The notes under the pieces are model-generated. The model did not search any database, was not told where the DNA came from, and was given only the letters and a program-made list of their open reading frames with translations. DNA of 52,705 nucleotides from Gemmatimonadota bacterium (GTDB lineage: Bacteria > Gemmatimonadota > Gemmatimonadetes > Gemmatimonadales > GWC2-71-9). Within the stretch, counting starts at the first letter, position 1. Each line of letters opens with the position of its first letter. Below, piece after piece: positions 12,826-21,519 of this stretch. The DNA lies in contig QHUJ01000122.1 in the NCBI GenBank assembly GCA_003221895.1, forward strand, positions 1 through 52,705. Direction: 5' to 3'. The translations under genes and the position numbers were made by a program.

Positions 12826-13518
12826 ATGGCCGACGAACAAGAGAAGCAAGAGAAGAAGCCCAAGCCGCAGCAGCCGAAGCAGGAGAAGCAGGCCAAGAAG
12901 CAAAAGCCCGAGGCCGCGGCGCCCGCGCCCGAGTCGACCGAGCCGGTCGAGCCCGCGCCGCGGGCCCGGTTGTGGGACTTCTACGAGCAGCAGGTGCGGG
13001 GCAAGCTGCAGCAGCAGTTTGCGTTCCGGAATCCGCATCAGATTCCGCGGCTCAAGAAGATCGTGCTCAACGTCGGCATGGGTGACGCGCAGAAGAACCC
13101 CAAGGGGCTGGAAGCGGCGGTCGCCGAGCTCGGGGCCATCACCGGCCAGCATCCGGTGGTGACGCGCGCCAAGAAGGCGATCGCGAACTTCAACCTGCGC
13201 GAGGGTCAGCCGATCGGGTGCGCGGTGACGCTGCGCGGCGGCCGCATGTACGAGTTCCTCGATCGCTTCATCTCGATCGCGGTGCCGCGCATGCGCGACT
13301 TCCGCGGGCTGCCCACGAAGAGCTTCGACGGGCGCGGCAATTACACGCTGGGCATCAAAGAGCAGATGATTTTCCCCGAGATCGACTACGACAAAGTCGA
13401 GCGGATTCACGGGATGGACATCACGTTCGTGACGAGCGCCGGGCGCGACGACACCGCGCTGGCGCTGTTGCGCGAGCTGGGCATGCCGTTCCGGGTGGAA
13501 ACCCCGGCAGCGGCCTAG
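12826..13518 (+). CDS. rplE: 50S ribosomal protein L5 with charged N-terminal extension
   Basis: L5 binds 5S rRNA and contacts P-site tRNA. The core starts near residue 50 ([19 protein letters not shown]) and is standard to the end. Ahead of it lies a 48-residue Gln/Lys/Glu/Pro/Ala-rich extension, giving 230 aa against about 180. ATG 12826 is chosen because GGTGAGG lies 5 nt upstream; a GTG two codons earlier is possible. The extension has no predicted fold from composition. Confidence 0.95.
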   Translation: MADEQEKQEKKPKPQQPKQEKQAKKQKPEAAAPAPESTEPVEPAPRARLWDFYEQQVRGKLQQQFAFRNPHQIPRLKKIVLNVGMGDAQKNPKGLEAAVAELGAITGQHPVVTRAKKAIANFNLREGQPIGCAVTLRGGRMYEFLDRFISIAVPRMRDFRGLPTKSFDGRGNYTLGIKEQMIFPEIDYDKVERIHGMDITFVTSAGRDDTALALLRELGMPFRVETPAAA

Positions 13519-13526
13519 GAGACTTC

Positions 13527-13712
13527 ATGGCGAAGAAGGCGTGGTTGGAGCGGGTGAAGCGGGGTCCGAAATTCAAGGTGCGGGGCTACTACCGCTGCCA
13601 GCGCTGCGGCCGCAGCCGCGGCACGCTGCGGAAGTTCAAGCTGTGCCGCATCTGTTTCCGTGAGCTTGCGCTGCGCGGGGAGATTCCCGGCGTGCGCAAA
13701 GCCAGCTGGTAG
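13527..13712 (+). CDS. rpsN: 30S ribosomal protein S14, zinc (type Z) form
   Basis: S14 is a 30S head protein near the decoding site. This is the short 61-aa form with four cysteines in two CxxC pairs (CQRC and CRIC), the zinc-binding type. It starts at ATG 13527; the longer frame from 13218 is a shadow of rplE. Confidence 0.97.
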   Translation: MAKKAWLERVKRGPKFKVRGYYRCQRCGRSRGTLRKFKLCRICFRELALRGEIPGVRKASW

Positions 13713-13727
13713 GGCGGGGGACACGAG

Positions 13728-14123
13728 ATGAGCGTTATTGATCCCGTCGCCGATATGCTCACCCGGGTGCGCAACGCGTGTCTCGCGGGCCACCGCCGGG
13801 TCGACATGCCGGTGTCGAAGCTGAAGGTCGCGATTGCCACGATTCTGCGTGACAACCACTACGTCCAGGACTTCAAGGTGCTGGACGATGGTCAGCACGG
13901 GCTGCTGCGGCTGTACTTGAAGTATCACAACGATGCCCCCGTGATCCGGGAGCTGCACCGCGTGTCGTCGCCCGGGCTGCGGCGCTACGTGAAAGCGCGC
14001 GAGATCCCGCGCATCAAGAACGGCCTCGGCATGGCGATCCTCAGCACGCCGCAGGGACTCATGACGGACCGCGAAGCCCGCACCGCCCGCGTGGGCGGTG
14101 AAGTGCTCGCCGTGGTCTGGTAG
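13728..14123 (+). CDS. rpsH: 30S ribosomal protein S8
   Basis: S8 binds the central domain of 16S rRNA and is a translational regulator of the spc operon in E. coli. It is 131 aa, starting DPVADMLTRVRNACLAGH after MSVI and ending with the family STPQGLMTDREAR segment and GGEVLAVVW. GGCGGGGG lies upstream of the ATG. Confidence 0.97.
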   Translation: MSVIDPVADMLTRVRNACLAGHRRVDMPVSKLKVAIATILRDNHYVQDFKVLDDGQHGLLRLYLKYHNDAPVIRELHRVSSPGLRRYVKAREIPRIKNGLGMAILSTPQGLMTDREARTARVGGEVLAVVW

Positions 14124-14135
14124 GAGCGCCGAACG

Positions 14136-14681
14136 ATGTCACGTATTGGCAGAAAGCCCGTGCCCCTGCCGAACGGGGTGACCGCGCAGATCGACGGTCA
14201 CAAGATCACGGTCAAGGGACCGAAGGGCGAGATCAGCCGGAGGTTGCACGAAGACATGGTCCTGTCGCTCGAAGACAGCACTGTCGTCGTGAAGCGCCCG
14301 TCCGACGAAGCCCAGCACAAGGCGCTGCACGGTCTCACCCGCACGCTCGTCGCCAACATGGTCGAAGGCGTGACGGCGGGCTTCGCGAAGTCGCTCGAGA
14401 TCCAGGGCGTCGGCTACAAGGCGGAGCCGAAGCCGTTCGGCGTGCAGCTCGTGGTGGGATTCTCGCACCCTGTCCCCTACCACGCGCCCACGGGGATCAA
14501 GATCACGGTGACCAACAACGTCCTCCTGAAGATCGAGGGCGTCGACAAGGAACTGGTGGGCCAGGTGGCCGCGGAGCTGCGTAACGTCCGGCCGCCCGAG
14601 CCCTACAAGGGCAAAGGCATCCGCTATGTCGGCGAGCAGGTTCGCCGCAAGGCGGGCAAGACTGCCCAGGCGGCGAAATAG
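14136..14681 (+). CDS. rplF: 50S ribosomal protein L6
   Basis: L6 is a two-domain 23S rRNA binding protein at the factor-binding stalk base. It is 181 aa: MSRIGRKPVPLPNGV at the start, GFAKSLEIQGVGYKAE in the middle, and RPPEPYKGKGIRYVGEQVRRKAGK near the C-terminus. The ribosome binding site GGAGCG lies 7 nt upstream. Confidence 0.98.
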   Translation: MSRIGRKPVPLPNGVTAQIDGHKITVKGPKGEISRRLHEDMVLSLEDSTVVVKRPSDEAQHKALHGLTRTLVANMVEGVTAGFAKSLEIQGVGYKAEPKPFGVQLVVGFSHPVPYHAPTGIKITVTNNVLLKIEGVDKELVGQVAAELRNVRPPEPYKGKGIRYVGEQVRRKAGKTAQAAK

Positions 14682-14684
14682 GCC

Positions 14685-15056
14685 ATGCGATCCGTTCGAA
14701 AAATCAAAACCGCGGCCCATAGCCGCTACCGCCGGCACCTGCGCGTCCGCAAGAAGATCGAGGGGACGCCCGAGCGCCCGCGGCTGGTCGTGTTCCGCTC
14801 GTCGAAGCACATGTACGCGCAGCTGGTGGATGACGCGCGTGGGGTGACGCTCGCCGGCGCCGCGGACACCTCCGAGGGGATGCAGGTGGAAGGCAAGGGA
14901 AAAGTGGCGCGGAGCTTTGCGCTGGGCCGGCTCATCGCCGCAAAGGCGAAGGAAAAAGGCATTGCCAAGGTCGTCTTCGACCGCGGCGGTTATCAGTATC
15001 ACGGGCGCGTGAAAGCCGTGGCAGACGGCGCGCGCAAGGGAGGCTTGGAGTTCTAA
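14685..15056 (+). CDS. rplR: 50S ribosomal protein L18
   Basis: L18 binds 5S rRNA with L5. It is 123 aa with [35 protein letters not shown] and the C-terminal [20 protein letters not shown]. The stop overlaps the rpsE start by one base (TAATG). Confidence 0.97.
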   Translation: MRSVRKIKTAAHSRYRRHLRVRKKIEGTPERPRLVVFRSSKHMYAQLVDDARGVTLAGAADTSEGMQVEGKGKVARSFALGRLIAAKAKEKGIAKVVFDRGGYQYHGRVKAVADGARKGGLEF

Positions 15057-15790
15057 TGGCTGATCCAAAAGACGAAGCAACGCCTGCGCCCGAGGGGACG
15101 ACCCCGTCGCCGAACGTGCCGGTGGCCGAAGTGGCGGCGGCGCCACCGCCCCCCCCGGGAGAGCACCGCCCGCCGCGCGGTCCGCGCGGCCAGGGTGGCG
15201 GTCGTGGCGGCAGAGGCCGGGGACGCGGTGGCGAGCGCCGGGACGGCGACCGCGGTCAGGGCGGGCGCGACAGCGACGGCATGGTCGAGAACGTCGTCGC
15301 GATCAACCGCGTGGCCAAGGTGGTGAAAGGCGGCCGGCGCTTCAGCTTCAACGCGCTCGTCGCAGTGGGCGACGGCAAGGGCCAGGTCGGCATCGCGACC
15401 GGCAAGGCGAACGAAGTGAGTGAGGCGGTGCGCAAGGCCGTCGAGGCGGCGCGTCGCCGCATGTCGGAAGTCCCGCTCACGGGCGGCACTATCCCGCACG
15501 AGATCATCGGAAAGCACGGCGCCGGCCGCGTGCTGCTGAAGCCGGCTGCGTCGGGAACGGGCGTGATCGCCGGCGGTCCGGTGCGCGCGGTGCTGGAGTG
15601 CGCGGGGATCCGCGACATCCTCACCAAGAGCCTGGGCTCGACGAACCCGCACAACATGGTGCGCGCGACAATGGACGGCTTGAAGCGCCTGACGACGGCA
15701 CGGCGCGTCGCCCGCGAGCGCGGCATCGAGCCCGAGGCGATTCACTATCGGCCCCGTCAGGAGTCCGTCACGGGAGTGACGCATGGGTAG
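15056..15790 (+). CDS. rpsE: 30S ribosomal protein S5 with RGG-rich N-terminal extension
   Basis: S5 takes part in decoding fidelity and mRNA unwinding. The conserved core begins near residue 75 ([20 protein letters not shown]) and is complete through IHYRPRQE. The first 70 or so residues are an Ala/Pro segment with a six-proline run, followed by Gly/Arg repeats with several RGG, RGR and GGR units. The total is 244 aa against about 165. RGG boxes bind RNA in other proteins, so an extra RNA-contact role is possible but inferred. The stop overlaps rpmD by 8 nt. Confidence 0.96.
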   Translation: MADPKDEATPAPEGTTPSPNVPVAEVAAAPPPPPGEHRPPRGPRGQGGGRGGRGRGRGGERRDGDRGQGGRDSDGMVENVVAINRVAKVVKGGRRFSFNALVAVGDGKGQVGIATGKANEVSEAVRKAVEAARRRMSEVPLTGGTIPHEIIGKHGAGRVLLKPAASGTGVIAGGPVRAVLECAGIRDILTKSLGSTNPHNMVRATMDGLKRLTTARRVARERGIEPEAIHYRPRQESVTGVTHG

Positions 15791-16091
15791 GCTGCCACCC
15801 ACCAGGAAATACCGCAAGCGTAAACCCGGCCGGGATCGCGTCCTTCCGCCGGCGGGGAAGGGCAACCTGCGCATCAAGCAGGTGCGCTCGGGCAGCGGTC
15901 ATTCGGCGCGCCTGAAACGGACGCTCGTGGCGCTCGGGCTCAAGCACCATCAGGCTGAAGTCGTGCATGCCGATCATCCCGCGGTGCGCGGCATGCTGCA
16001 GCAGGTCCGCCACCTCGTTGAGGTGACAGCCGATGCGAGCCCCGCGGCCACGCCGCGCGGCAAAGGAAAGAAGTCAGATGCCAAGAGCTAA
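15783..16091 (+). CDS. rpmD: 50S ribosomal protein L30 with N- and C-terminal extensions
   Basis: L30 is a small 23S rRNA binding protein. The family core [20 protein letters not shown], then [21 protein letters not shown], occupies about residues 29-84. A basic N-terminal segment ([12 protein letters not shown]) and a Ser/Lys-rich tail bring it to 102 aa against about 60. It overlaps rpsE (8 nt) and rplO (14 nt). Confidence 0.93.
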   Translation: MGRLPPTRKYRKRKPGRDRVLPPAGKGNLRIKQVRSGSGHSARLKRTLVALGLKHHQAEVVHADHPAVRGMLQQVRHLVEVTADASPAATPRGKGKKSDAKS

Positions 16092-16584
16092 GGCGAAAAC
16101 GACTCGCAAGCCGCGCGCGAAAGCGGTCGCGGCCACAACGCCGCGCTTGTCGCTGCACGACCTGAAGCCGCCGGAGGGCTCGCACCGCGTGCGCATCCGC
16201 AAGGGTCGCGGCCCGGGGTCGGGTATCGGCAAAACGGCCGGCCGCGGCGGCAAGGGTCAGACCGCGCGCCAGGGTGGCAAGGTACGCCCCGGATTCGAGG
16301 GCGGGCAGATGCCGCTCATCCGCCGTATCCCCAAGCGCGGGTTCACCAATCCGTTCAAGCAGCCGGCGCAGGTCGTGAACGTCCGCCACCTGGTGCTGCT
16401 GGCGGACGGCGTCGAGGTGACGCCCGAGACGCTGTTCGGCGCCGGGCTCGTGCGGCGTCCCGATCACCCGATCAAGCTGCTCGGCACGGGCGAGGTCCAG
16501 GGGCGGAAGTTCGTCGTGAAGGGCGTCGCCGTGTCGGCGAGCGCCAAGACCAAGATCGAGCAGGCGGGCGGAACGATCGCGTGA
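16078..16584 (+). CDS. rplO: 50S ribosomal protein L15
   Basis: L15 is a late-assembly 50S protein. From ATG 16078 it is 168 aa. AAGGAAAG lies 7 nt upstream, and the longer frame from 16033 is rejected. LSLHDLKPPEGSHR is followed by the glycine-rich GRGPGSGIGKTAGRGGKGQ, the classical L15 pattern. The stop overlaps the GTG of secY. Confidence 0.97.
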   Translation: MPRAKAKTTRKPRAKAVAATTPRLSLHDLKPPEGSHRVRIRKGRGPGSGIGKTAGRGGKGQTARQGGKVRPGFEGGQMPLIRRIPKRGFTNPFKQPAQVVNVRHLVLLADGVEVTPETLFGAGLVRRPDHPIKLLGTGEVQGRKFVVKGVAVSASAKTKIEQAGGTIA

Positions 16585-17897
16585 GCAATCCGATTCCCAA
16601 TCTGTTCAAGGTTCCGGAGCTCAAAGAAAAGCTCCTGTTCACCTTGCTGTGCCTCGTCATCTACCGGATTGGGGCGCACATCGCGACGCCGGGCGTCAAC
16701 GTCGATGCGCTCGCGGATTTCATGAGCACCCGCGGATCGGGCACGCTGTTCGGCCTGTACGACATTTTCTCGGGCGGCGCGCTGCGCCGGGCGACCGTCT
16801 TTGCGCTCGGCATCATGCCCTACATCTCGGCCAGCATCGTCTTCCAGCTGGCGGGACCGGTGTTCCCGGTCATCGAGAAGATGCAGCGCGACGAAGAGGG
16901 AAAGAAAACGCTGACGCAGTGGACGCGGTATCTCACGGTCGTGCTGTGCGTCTTCCAGGCGTACGGCTTCGCCCTCTTTACCGAGTCCCTCGCCAACGCC
17001 GTCGCCCATCCGGGCTTCGGGTTCCGCATGACGACGATACTCACGCTCACGACGGGCGGCATCTTCGTGATGTGGCTCGGCGAGCAGATCACCGAGCGCG
17101 GCATCGGCAACGGCATGAGCCTCCTGATCTTCTTCTCGATCATCGAGCGGATTCTGCCCGAGACGTTCAATACCATCGAGGCGCTCAAGACCGGCACGCT
17201 CAGCTTCCCGATCCTGCTCATCGTGCTCGTCATGATGGCGCTGGTGGTGGCGGGAACGGTGGCCGTCACGGTCGCGGCGCGGCGTATTCCGGTGCAGATC
17301 CCCCGGAAGGTCATGGGACGTGGACGCATTCGCGAGGGGCAGAAGACCTTCATCCCCCTGCGTATCAACAGCTCCGGCGTGATGCCGATCATCTTCGCGC
17401 AATCGCTGATCATCGTGCCGGGCACGATCGCGACATTCAGCGGCGTCCCGTGGCTCAAGAGTTTCGCCGAGTACTTCAATACGACGTCCGTGTGGTACAT
17501 CGTCGCGAACGCCGTGCTGATCGTGTTCTTCGCGTACTTCTACACGTCCATCATCTTCAATCCGGTGGATCTGGCCGAGAACCTCAAGAAGCAGGGCGCG
17601 TTCATTCCGGGCGTGAAGCCGGGCGCGGCGACCGCGGATTACATCGACGAGGTATTGACGCGCATCACGCTGCCGGGCGCCCTGTTCCTGACCTTCGTCG
17701 CCCTGCTGCCGATGGTCATCTCCAACACGCTCAACATGCCGTTCGGGTTCGGCGGCACGGCGCTGCTCATCGTCGTGGGTGTCGCGCTCGATACGGTGCA
17801 GCAGGTGCAACAGCATCTCCTGCTGCGGCAATACGACGGCTTTATGAAGGGTGGCGGCCCAGGCGGCGGCACCTCGCGGGTTCGCTTCCGCCGCTAG
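16581..17897 (+). CDS. secY: Protein translocase subunit SecY
   Basis: SecY is the channel of the Sec translocon in the inner membrane. It is 438 aa with about ten hydrophobic segments, the plug region after TM1 and the cytoplasmic loop RRIPVQIPRKVMGRGR. The start GTG overlaps the rplO stop. A Gly-rich C-terminus (MKGGGPGGGTSRVRFRR) follows the last helix. It is coupled with the ribosomal genes, as is common. Confidence 0.97.
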   Translation: MSNPIPNLFKVPELKEKLLFTLLCLVIYRIGAHIATPGVNVDALADFMSTRGSGTLFGLYDIFSGGALRRATVFALGIMPYISASIVFQLAGPVFPVIEKMQRDEEGKKTLTQWTRYLTVVLCVFQAYGFALFTESLANAVAHPGFGFRMTTILTLTTGGIFVMWLGEQITERGIGNGMSLLIFFSIIERILPETFNTIEALKTGTLSFPILLIVLVMMALVVAGTVAVTVAARRIPVQIPRKVMGRGRIREGQKTFIPLRINSSGVMPIIFAQSLIIVPGTIATFSGVPWLKSFAEYFNTTSVWYIVANAVLIVFFAYFYTSIIFNPVDLAENLKKQGAFIPGVKPGAATADYIDEVLTRITLPGALFLTFVALLPMVISNTLNMPFGFGGTALLIVVGVALDTVQQVQQHLLLRQYDGFMKGGGPGGGTSRVRFRR

Positions 17898-17911
17898 TGC
17901 CTGCACTGTAA

Positions 17912-18475
17912 GTGTTCATACTCATCCTGGGGGCGCCGGGCTCGGGGAAGGGGACACAAGGGAAGATCCTCGCCGAGCGACTGGGGCTGCCCAAGATCAC
18001 GACCGGCGACCTCATCCGCGGCGCGATGCGGGACGGTACGCCGATCGGGCTCGAGGTGAAGAAGTACTACGACGAAGGCAAGCTGGTGCCCGATAGCGTG
18101 GTGCTCGGCATGATCAAAGACGAGCTGGACCGCCCCGAAGCGAAAGACGGCGCGATCCTCGACGGCTTCCCCCGGACGGCCGCTCAGGCCGAGCTGGTGG
18201 ACCGGACGCTGGCGCAGCGCGGCCAGCGGCTCAATCATATTCTGCTGCTCGATGTGACCGAAGACGAGCTCGTGCGGCGCATGAGCCAGCGCGCCCAGGT
18301 CGAAGGCCGCCCCGACGATACTCCCGACGCGATCAGGACGCGCCTGCAGGTCTATCAACGCGACACCGCTCCGCTCATCGCGCACTATGCCCAGCGGGGC
18401 ATCGTGCACCGCGTCCCCGGCACCGGGTCGGTCGATCAGATCAGCGAGGCCATCAAGCGGATCATCGGTCGATGA
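17912..18475 (+). CDS. adk: Adenylate kinase (short form)
   Basis: Adenylate kinase interconverts ATP plus AMP with two ADP. It is 187 aa. The P-loop GAPGSGKGT is at 7-15 and DGFPRT at 84-89. The LID region is short and lacks the zinc-binding insertion, as in the 180 to 190-aa form. The GTG start lies 14 nt after secY, and the stop overlaps the map start (ATGA). Confidence 0.96.
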   Translation: MFILILGAPGSGKGTQGKILAERLGLPKITTGDLIRGAMRDGTPIGLEVKKYYDEGKLVPDSVVLGMIKDELDRPEAKDGAILDGFPRTAAQAELVDRTLAQRGQRLNHILLLDVTEDELVRRMSQRAQVEGRPDDTPDAIRTRLQVYQRDTAPLIAHYAQRGIVHRVPGTGSVDQISEAIKRIIGR

Positions 18476-19230
18476 TCACCATCAAGTCGTCGCGGGAGAT
18501 CGAGACGATGGCGGCCGCGGGCCGGATCGTCGCCCAGACGCTGGCGCTGGTGGGGCAGCACGTTCGGCCCGACATCACGACGGAAGAGCTGGACCGGCTC
18601 GCCGAGTCGTTCATCCGCAGCCATCCAGGCGCGCAGCCGTCGTTCAAGGGCCTGTACGACTTCCCGGCCACGCTGTGCACGTCGATCAATCAGGAAATCG
18701 TGCACGGCATTCCGTCGCACAAGCGCGTGCTGCACGACGGCGACATCGTGAGCATCGACGTGGGCGTCTGGCTCGAGGGACTGCACGCCGATTCGGCCGC
18801 CACGTTTCCCGTCGGCGACATCACGGCTGAGGCCGCGCGGCTTCTCGAGGTGACGCAGCAAGCGCTCGCCGCCGGAGTGACGGAGGCGCGGGCCGGCAAT
18901 CACGTCGGCGACATCGGGCACGCCGTGCAGGACGTCGCGGAAGCTGCGGGCTATTCAGTGGTGCGGGAGCTGGTGGGGCACGGCATCGGCGCGTCGTTTC
19001 ACGAGGAGCCGCAGGTCCCGAATTACGGCAAACCCAAGCGGGGGCCGCGCCTGGTGGCCGGTATGACCATCGCGATCGAGCCGATGATCAACGTGGGCGG
19101 CTCGGCGATCCGGACGCTGGACGACAAGTGGACCGTGGTCACGCAGGACGGATCGCTGTCGGCCCACTTCGAGCACACGGTCGCGATCGGAGAGAACGGT
19201 AACCCACCTCGCATCCTCACGTCCGAGTGA
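18472..19230 (+). CDS. map: Methionine aminopeptidase type I
   Basis: This enzyme removes the initiator methionine from nascent proteins. It is 252 aa. The five metal ligands are visible: Asp96 and Asp107 in the SIDVGVWLEGLHADSAATF segment, His170 (VGHGIG), Glu203 (IEPM) and Glu234 (FEHTVA). It is the last gene of the ribosomal cluster. No infA, rpmJ or rpsM follows, and its stop lies 2 nt from the stop of the convergent gene. Confidence 0.97.
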   Translation: MITIKSSREIETMAAAGRIVAQTLALVGQHVRPDITTEELDRLAESFIRSHPGAQPSFKGLYDFPATLCTSINQEIVHGIPSHKRVLHDGDIVSIDVGVWLEGLHADSAATFPVGDITAEAARLLEVTQQALAAGVTEARAGNHVGDIGHAVQDVAEAAGYSVVRELVGHGIGASFHEEPQVPNYGKPKRGPRLVAGMTIAIEPMINVGGSAIRTLDDKWTVVTQDGSLSAHFEHTVAIGENGNPPRILTSE

Positions 19231-19232
19231 GG

Positions 19233-20681
19233 TCAGCCCATACCTGACTCTTTGGCCCTCGCCCGATCCGACATCCCAGCCAGATTCACGTTGACGTTCT
19301 CGGTTGCCCCATCGATCGCAGTTCTTGCCAGCATTCCCGCTACGCGCGCGTCGCTCGCGGCGTTCTGGTTGCCGATATGCTCGATGGTTTGGGCCAGCGC
19401 GAGGACGCGGCGGCCGAGCTTGACAACGTCCGCGGGCGGGCGCGAGGCGGCCAGCAACGCATCATCGATTGCGCCGGCGCGGCGGGCATCGCTCTTCGGC
19501 ATCTTGTAAGCCGCGCTGACGCCCTCGTAAGCTGCCGCATCCTCATCGACCAGTCGCCGGAGCTCAGCGCGGAGCCGCTCGGCCTCGGCGAGGATCTCGC
19601 GGGCCTGGGCCTCGACTGCCGCGTACGCTTTGCGACCAACCGTGAGTCGCGCGACCATCGCCACGAGGGCCGCCGCGAGCGCGCCGGCTAGCGCCGCAGC
19701 GCTCCCGCCTCCGGGCGTCGGAGCCGCGCCCGCCAGCTCATCGATCCAGCCGTTCAGTGTGGGCGCGGCGTCGCGTGAAGGGGGAGGGGGAGGGGGAGGC
19801 GCCGCAGCGCGGATCTTCGCTTCCAGGATGTGACTGGCAGCATCGGATACTCGAAGCGCGGCTTCCGCCGCGCCCACGATCGCGCGCTCGGGAATGAGAC
19901 CCACGATCTCGCTCTTTTGCACCGCGACGCCGTGCTTTTCCGCCCGGACCTTGATCGCATTGAGCACCACCGCGGGTGAGGTGATGTCGATGTCCAGGAG
20001 ATTCATGGAGACCTGGGCGAGACCGTCCACGATGAAACCGCTCGCCTGCACACCCGGCAACCCGCCACTCGACGTCCGAATCTGCTTCGCAATGTCTTTG
20101 GCAATCGTGACATCTTGAGAATCGAGATAGACGTTGAACGCCACGAGGAACGGGCGCGCGCCGATCGCCGTAGCGCCGGCGGTGAGATGCACGCGGTTCG
20201 GCCCAAAGTCGGGATCCAGCTCGCGCCCGCGCATGCCCTCGAATTCGCCTTTCCGGACATCGGGGAGCAGCACGCGGTCGGGACGTGCGGCCGCACGCGC
20301 GTAGAGAAACACCGGGATTTTGAGCTCGTTCGCCGCCGCCTCTCCCAGCCGGCGGGCCAACGCGACACAGTCCTCCATCGTGACGCCCGAGACCGGCACG
20401 AAGGGGACGACGTCCGTCGCGCCCATGCGGGGATGCTCACCACTGTGTTTGGTGAGGTCGATCCGTTGCGTCGCCACCCGCATCGCTGCCAGGGCTGCTT
20501 CGACCGCCGCATCGGGCGGTGCGACGAACGTGAAGACCGACCGGTTGTGCGACGGGTCTTTCTGGACGTCGAGCAGCTGCACGCCGCCAACCGCGGTGAG
20601 CGCCGCTTGCAGCGCCTCGATCGTGGCCTGATCTCGGCCCTCGGAAAAGTTCGGCACACACTCGACGAGAGGTGTTGTCAC
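19233..20681 (-). CDS. ftcD: Fused glutamate formimidoyltransferase / formimidoyl-THF cyclodeaminase
   Basis: The two activities transfer a formimino group to tetrahydrofolate and convert it to methenyl-THF, feeding one-carbon metabolism from histidine breakdown. It is 482 aa in one frame. Residues 1-290 are the formiminotransferase, with HSGEHPRMG at 79-87 matching the catalytic histidine region. Residues 291-307 are a linker with seven prolines, and 308-482 are the cyclodeaminase with TPGGGS near its start. The GTG start is preceded by GGAGAG. Fusion of both domains is the animal arrangement; many bacteria keep them separate. The linker DNA is a G-quadruplex-capable tract on the template strand. 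No other histidine-utilisation gene is in the window. Confidence 0.93.
   Translation of the reverse strand: MTTPLVECVPNFSEGRDQATIEALQAALTAVGGVQLLDVQKDPSHNRSVFTFVAPPDAAVEAALAAMRVATQRIDLTKHSGEHPRMGATDVVPFVPVSGVTMEDCVALARRLGEAAANELKIPVFLYARAAARPDRVLLPDVRKGEFEGMRGRELDPDFGPNRVHLTAGATAIGARPFLVAFNVYLDSQDVTIAKDIAKQIRTSSGGLPGVQASGFIVDGLAQVSMNLLDIDITSPAVVLNAIKVRAEKHGVAVQKSEIVGLIPERAIVGAAEAALRVSDAASHILEAKIRAAAPPPPPPPSRDAAPTLNGWIDELAGAAPTPGGGSAAALAGALAAALVAMVARLTVGRKAYAAVEAQAREILAEAERLRAELRRLVDEDAAAYEGVSAAYKMPKSDARRAGAIDDALLAASRPPADVVKLGRRVLALAQTIEHIGNQNAASDARVAGMLARTAIDGATENVNVNLAGMSDRARAKESGMG
19780..19799 (+). other. G-quadruplex-capable tract inside ftcD
   Basis: Three G5 runs separated by single A, plus a GG, occupy the plus strand. 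On the coding (minus) strand this reads as C-rich codons for the poly-proline linker. It matches the four-G-run pattern only with a two-tetrad reading, because the last run is GG. Confidence 0.6.
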
Positions 20682-20703
20682 GAGCTCTCCTTACGCCGCA
20701 GCG

Positions 20704-21507
20704 TCATAGCTCTCTCAGTAGGTTCAGCAGCCATTCGTGCATCGCCGGGTTGCCTCCCACCACTTCGCCACCCCCCCCACCACCCTGATCCAGGACGTCC
20801 TCGTTTCCATCCGGGCGCGTAATCCGGCCGCCGGCTTCGCGGATCAGCACGACGCCGGCCGCGAGATCCCAGGCCGCAAGGCCCTGCTCCCAGAATGCGT
20901 CAAAGTTGCCCGCGGCGACGTGCGCCAAGTCGAGCGCGGCGGATCCGGCCCGGCGAATGCCGCTCGTGTTGCGGGTGACGGCGGCAAACTGGCCCAAGTA
21001 TTTCTCGAGACCGCCCAGCTGCCGGAACGGGAATCCCGTCGCGATCAGCGCGCGCCCGGGATCGGTCACCGCGGAGACCGACATCCTGCTCTCTCCGCGC
21101 CACGCTCCGCCCCCTGACCAGGCGCGATAGACGACATCACGAGTCACATCGTGAATGACGCCCACGCACAACGCACCACCCACCACGCACCCTATTGAAA
21201 CCGCGTAGTTCGGAAACCCGTGTAGAAAGTTCGTCGTGCCATCCAGCGGATCGACGATCCACACGACGTCGCCCCGCGCGACGAGTGTGGGTGTCAATTC
21301 CTCACCCACAACCAGCGATCCCGGGACCGCGCGCTGCAGCGCCTCGGCGATCAGCTTCTCGGAGCCCCGATCGATATCCGTGACGAAATCGTGCTGGGCC
21401 TTTTCGGTCCACGCCTGCCACGCGGGCCGGACGGCCGTGCGAAGATAATCGGCGGCACGCGCCGCCGCGCTCGTCGCGATCTTGACTAAGTCGTTGTAAT
21501 CTCGCAC
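20704..21507 (-). CDS. suhB: Inositol monophosphatase family protein (SuhB-like)
   Basis: Members of this family are Mg-dependent, Li-sensitive phosphatases acting on inositol monophosphate or related sugar phosphates. The motifs are present: Glu-Glu at 69-70 (VGEELTPT), IVDPLDGTTNF at about 84-94 and the C-terminal AAWDLAAG. The start is taken as GTG 21507, giving 267 aa, because the longer frame from 21564 runs into trpS. The start codons of this gene and trpS face away from each other only 12 nt apart. Near the C-terminus a GGGGGG run comes from a G-rich tract. It lies 22 nt upstream of ftcD and is probably co-transcribed with it. The substrate cannot be assigned from sequence. Confidence 0.9.
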   Translation of the reverse strand: MRDYNDLVKIATSAAARAADYLRTAVRPAWQAWTEKAQHDFVTDIDRGSEKLIAEALQRAVPGSLVVGEELTPTLVARGDVVWIVDPLDGTTNFLHGFPNYAVSIGCVVGGALCVGVIHDVTRDVVYRAWSGGGAWRGESRMSVSAVTDPGRALIATGFPFRQLGGLEKYLGQFAAVTRNTSGIRRAGSAALDLAHVAAGNFDAFWEQGLAAWDLAAGVVLIREAGGRITRPDGNEDVLDQGGGGGGEVVGGNPAMHEWLLNLLREL

Positions 21508-21519
21508 CTTGCAACGCCC

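Noticed and set aside
16649-17911. 420-codon plus-strand frame overlapping secY
   Set aside because: Alternate-frame shadow dominated by Arg, His and Ala; secY accounts for the region.
21482-21502. TTGACT followed by TGTAAT as a trpS promoter
   Set aside because: The two hexamers are only 7 nt apart, not a workable sigma-70 spacing.
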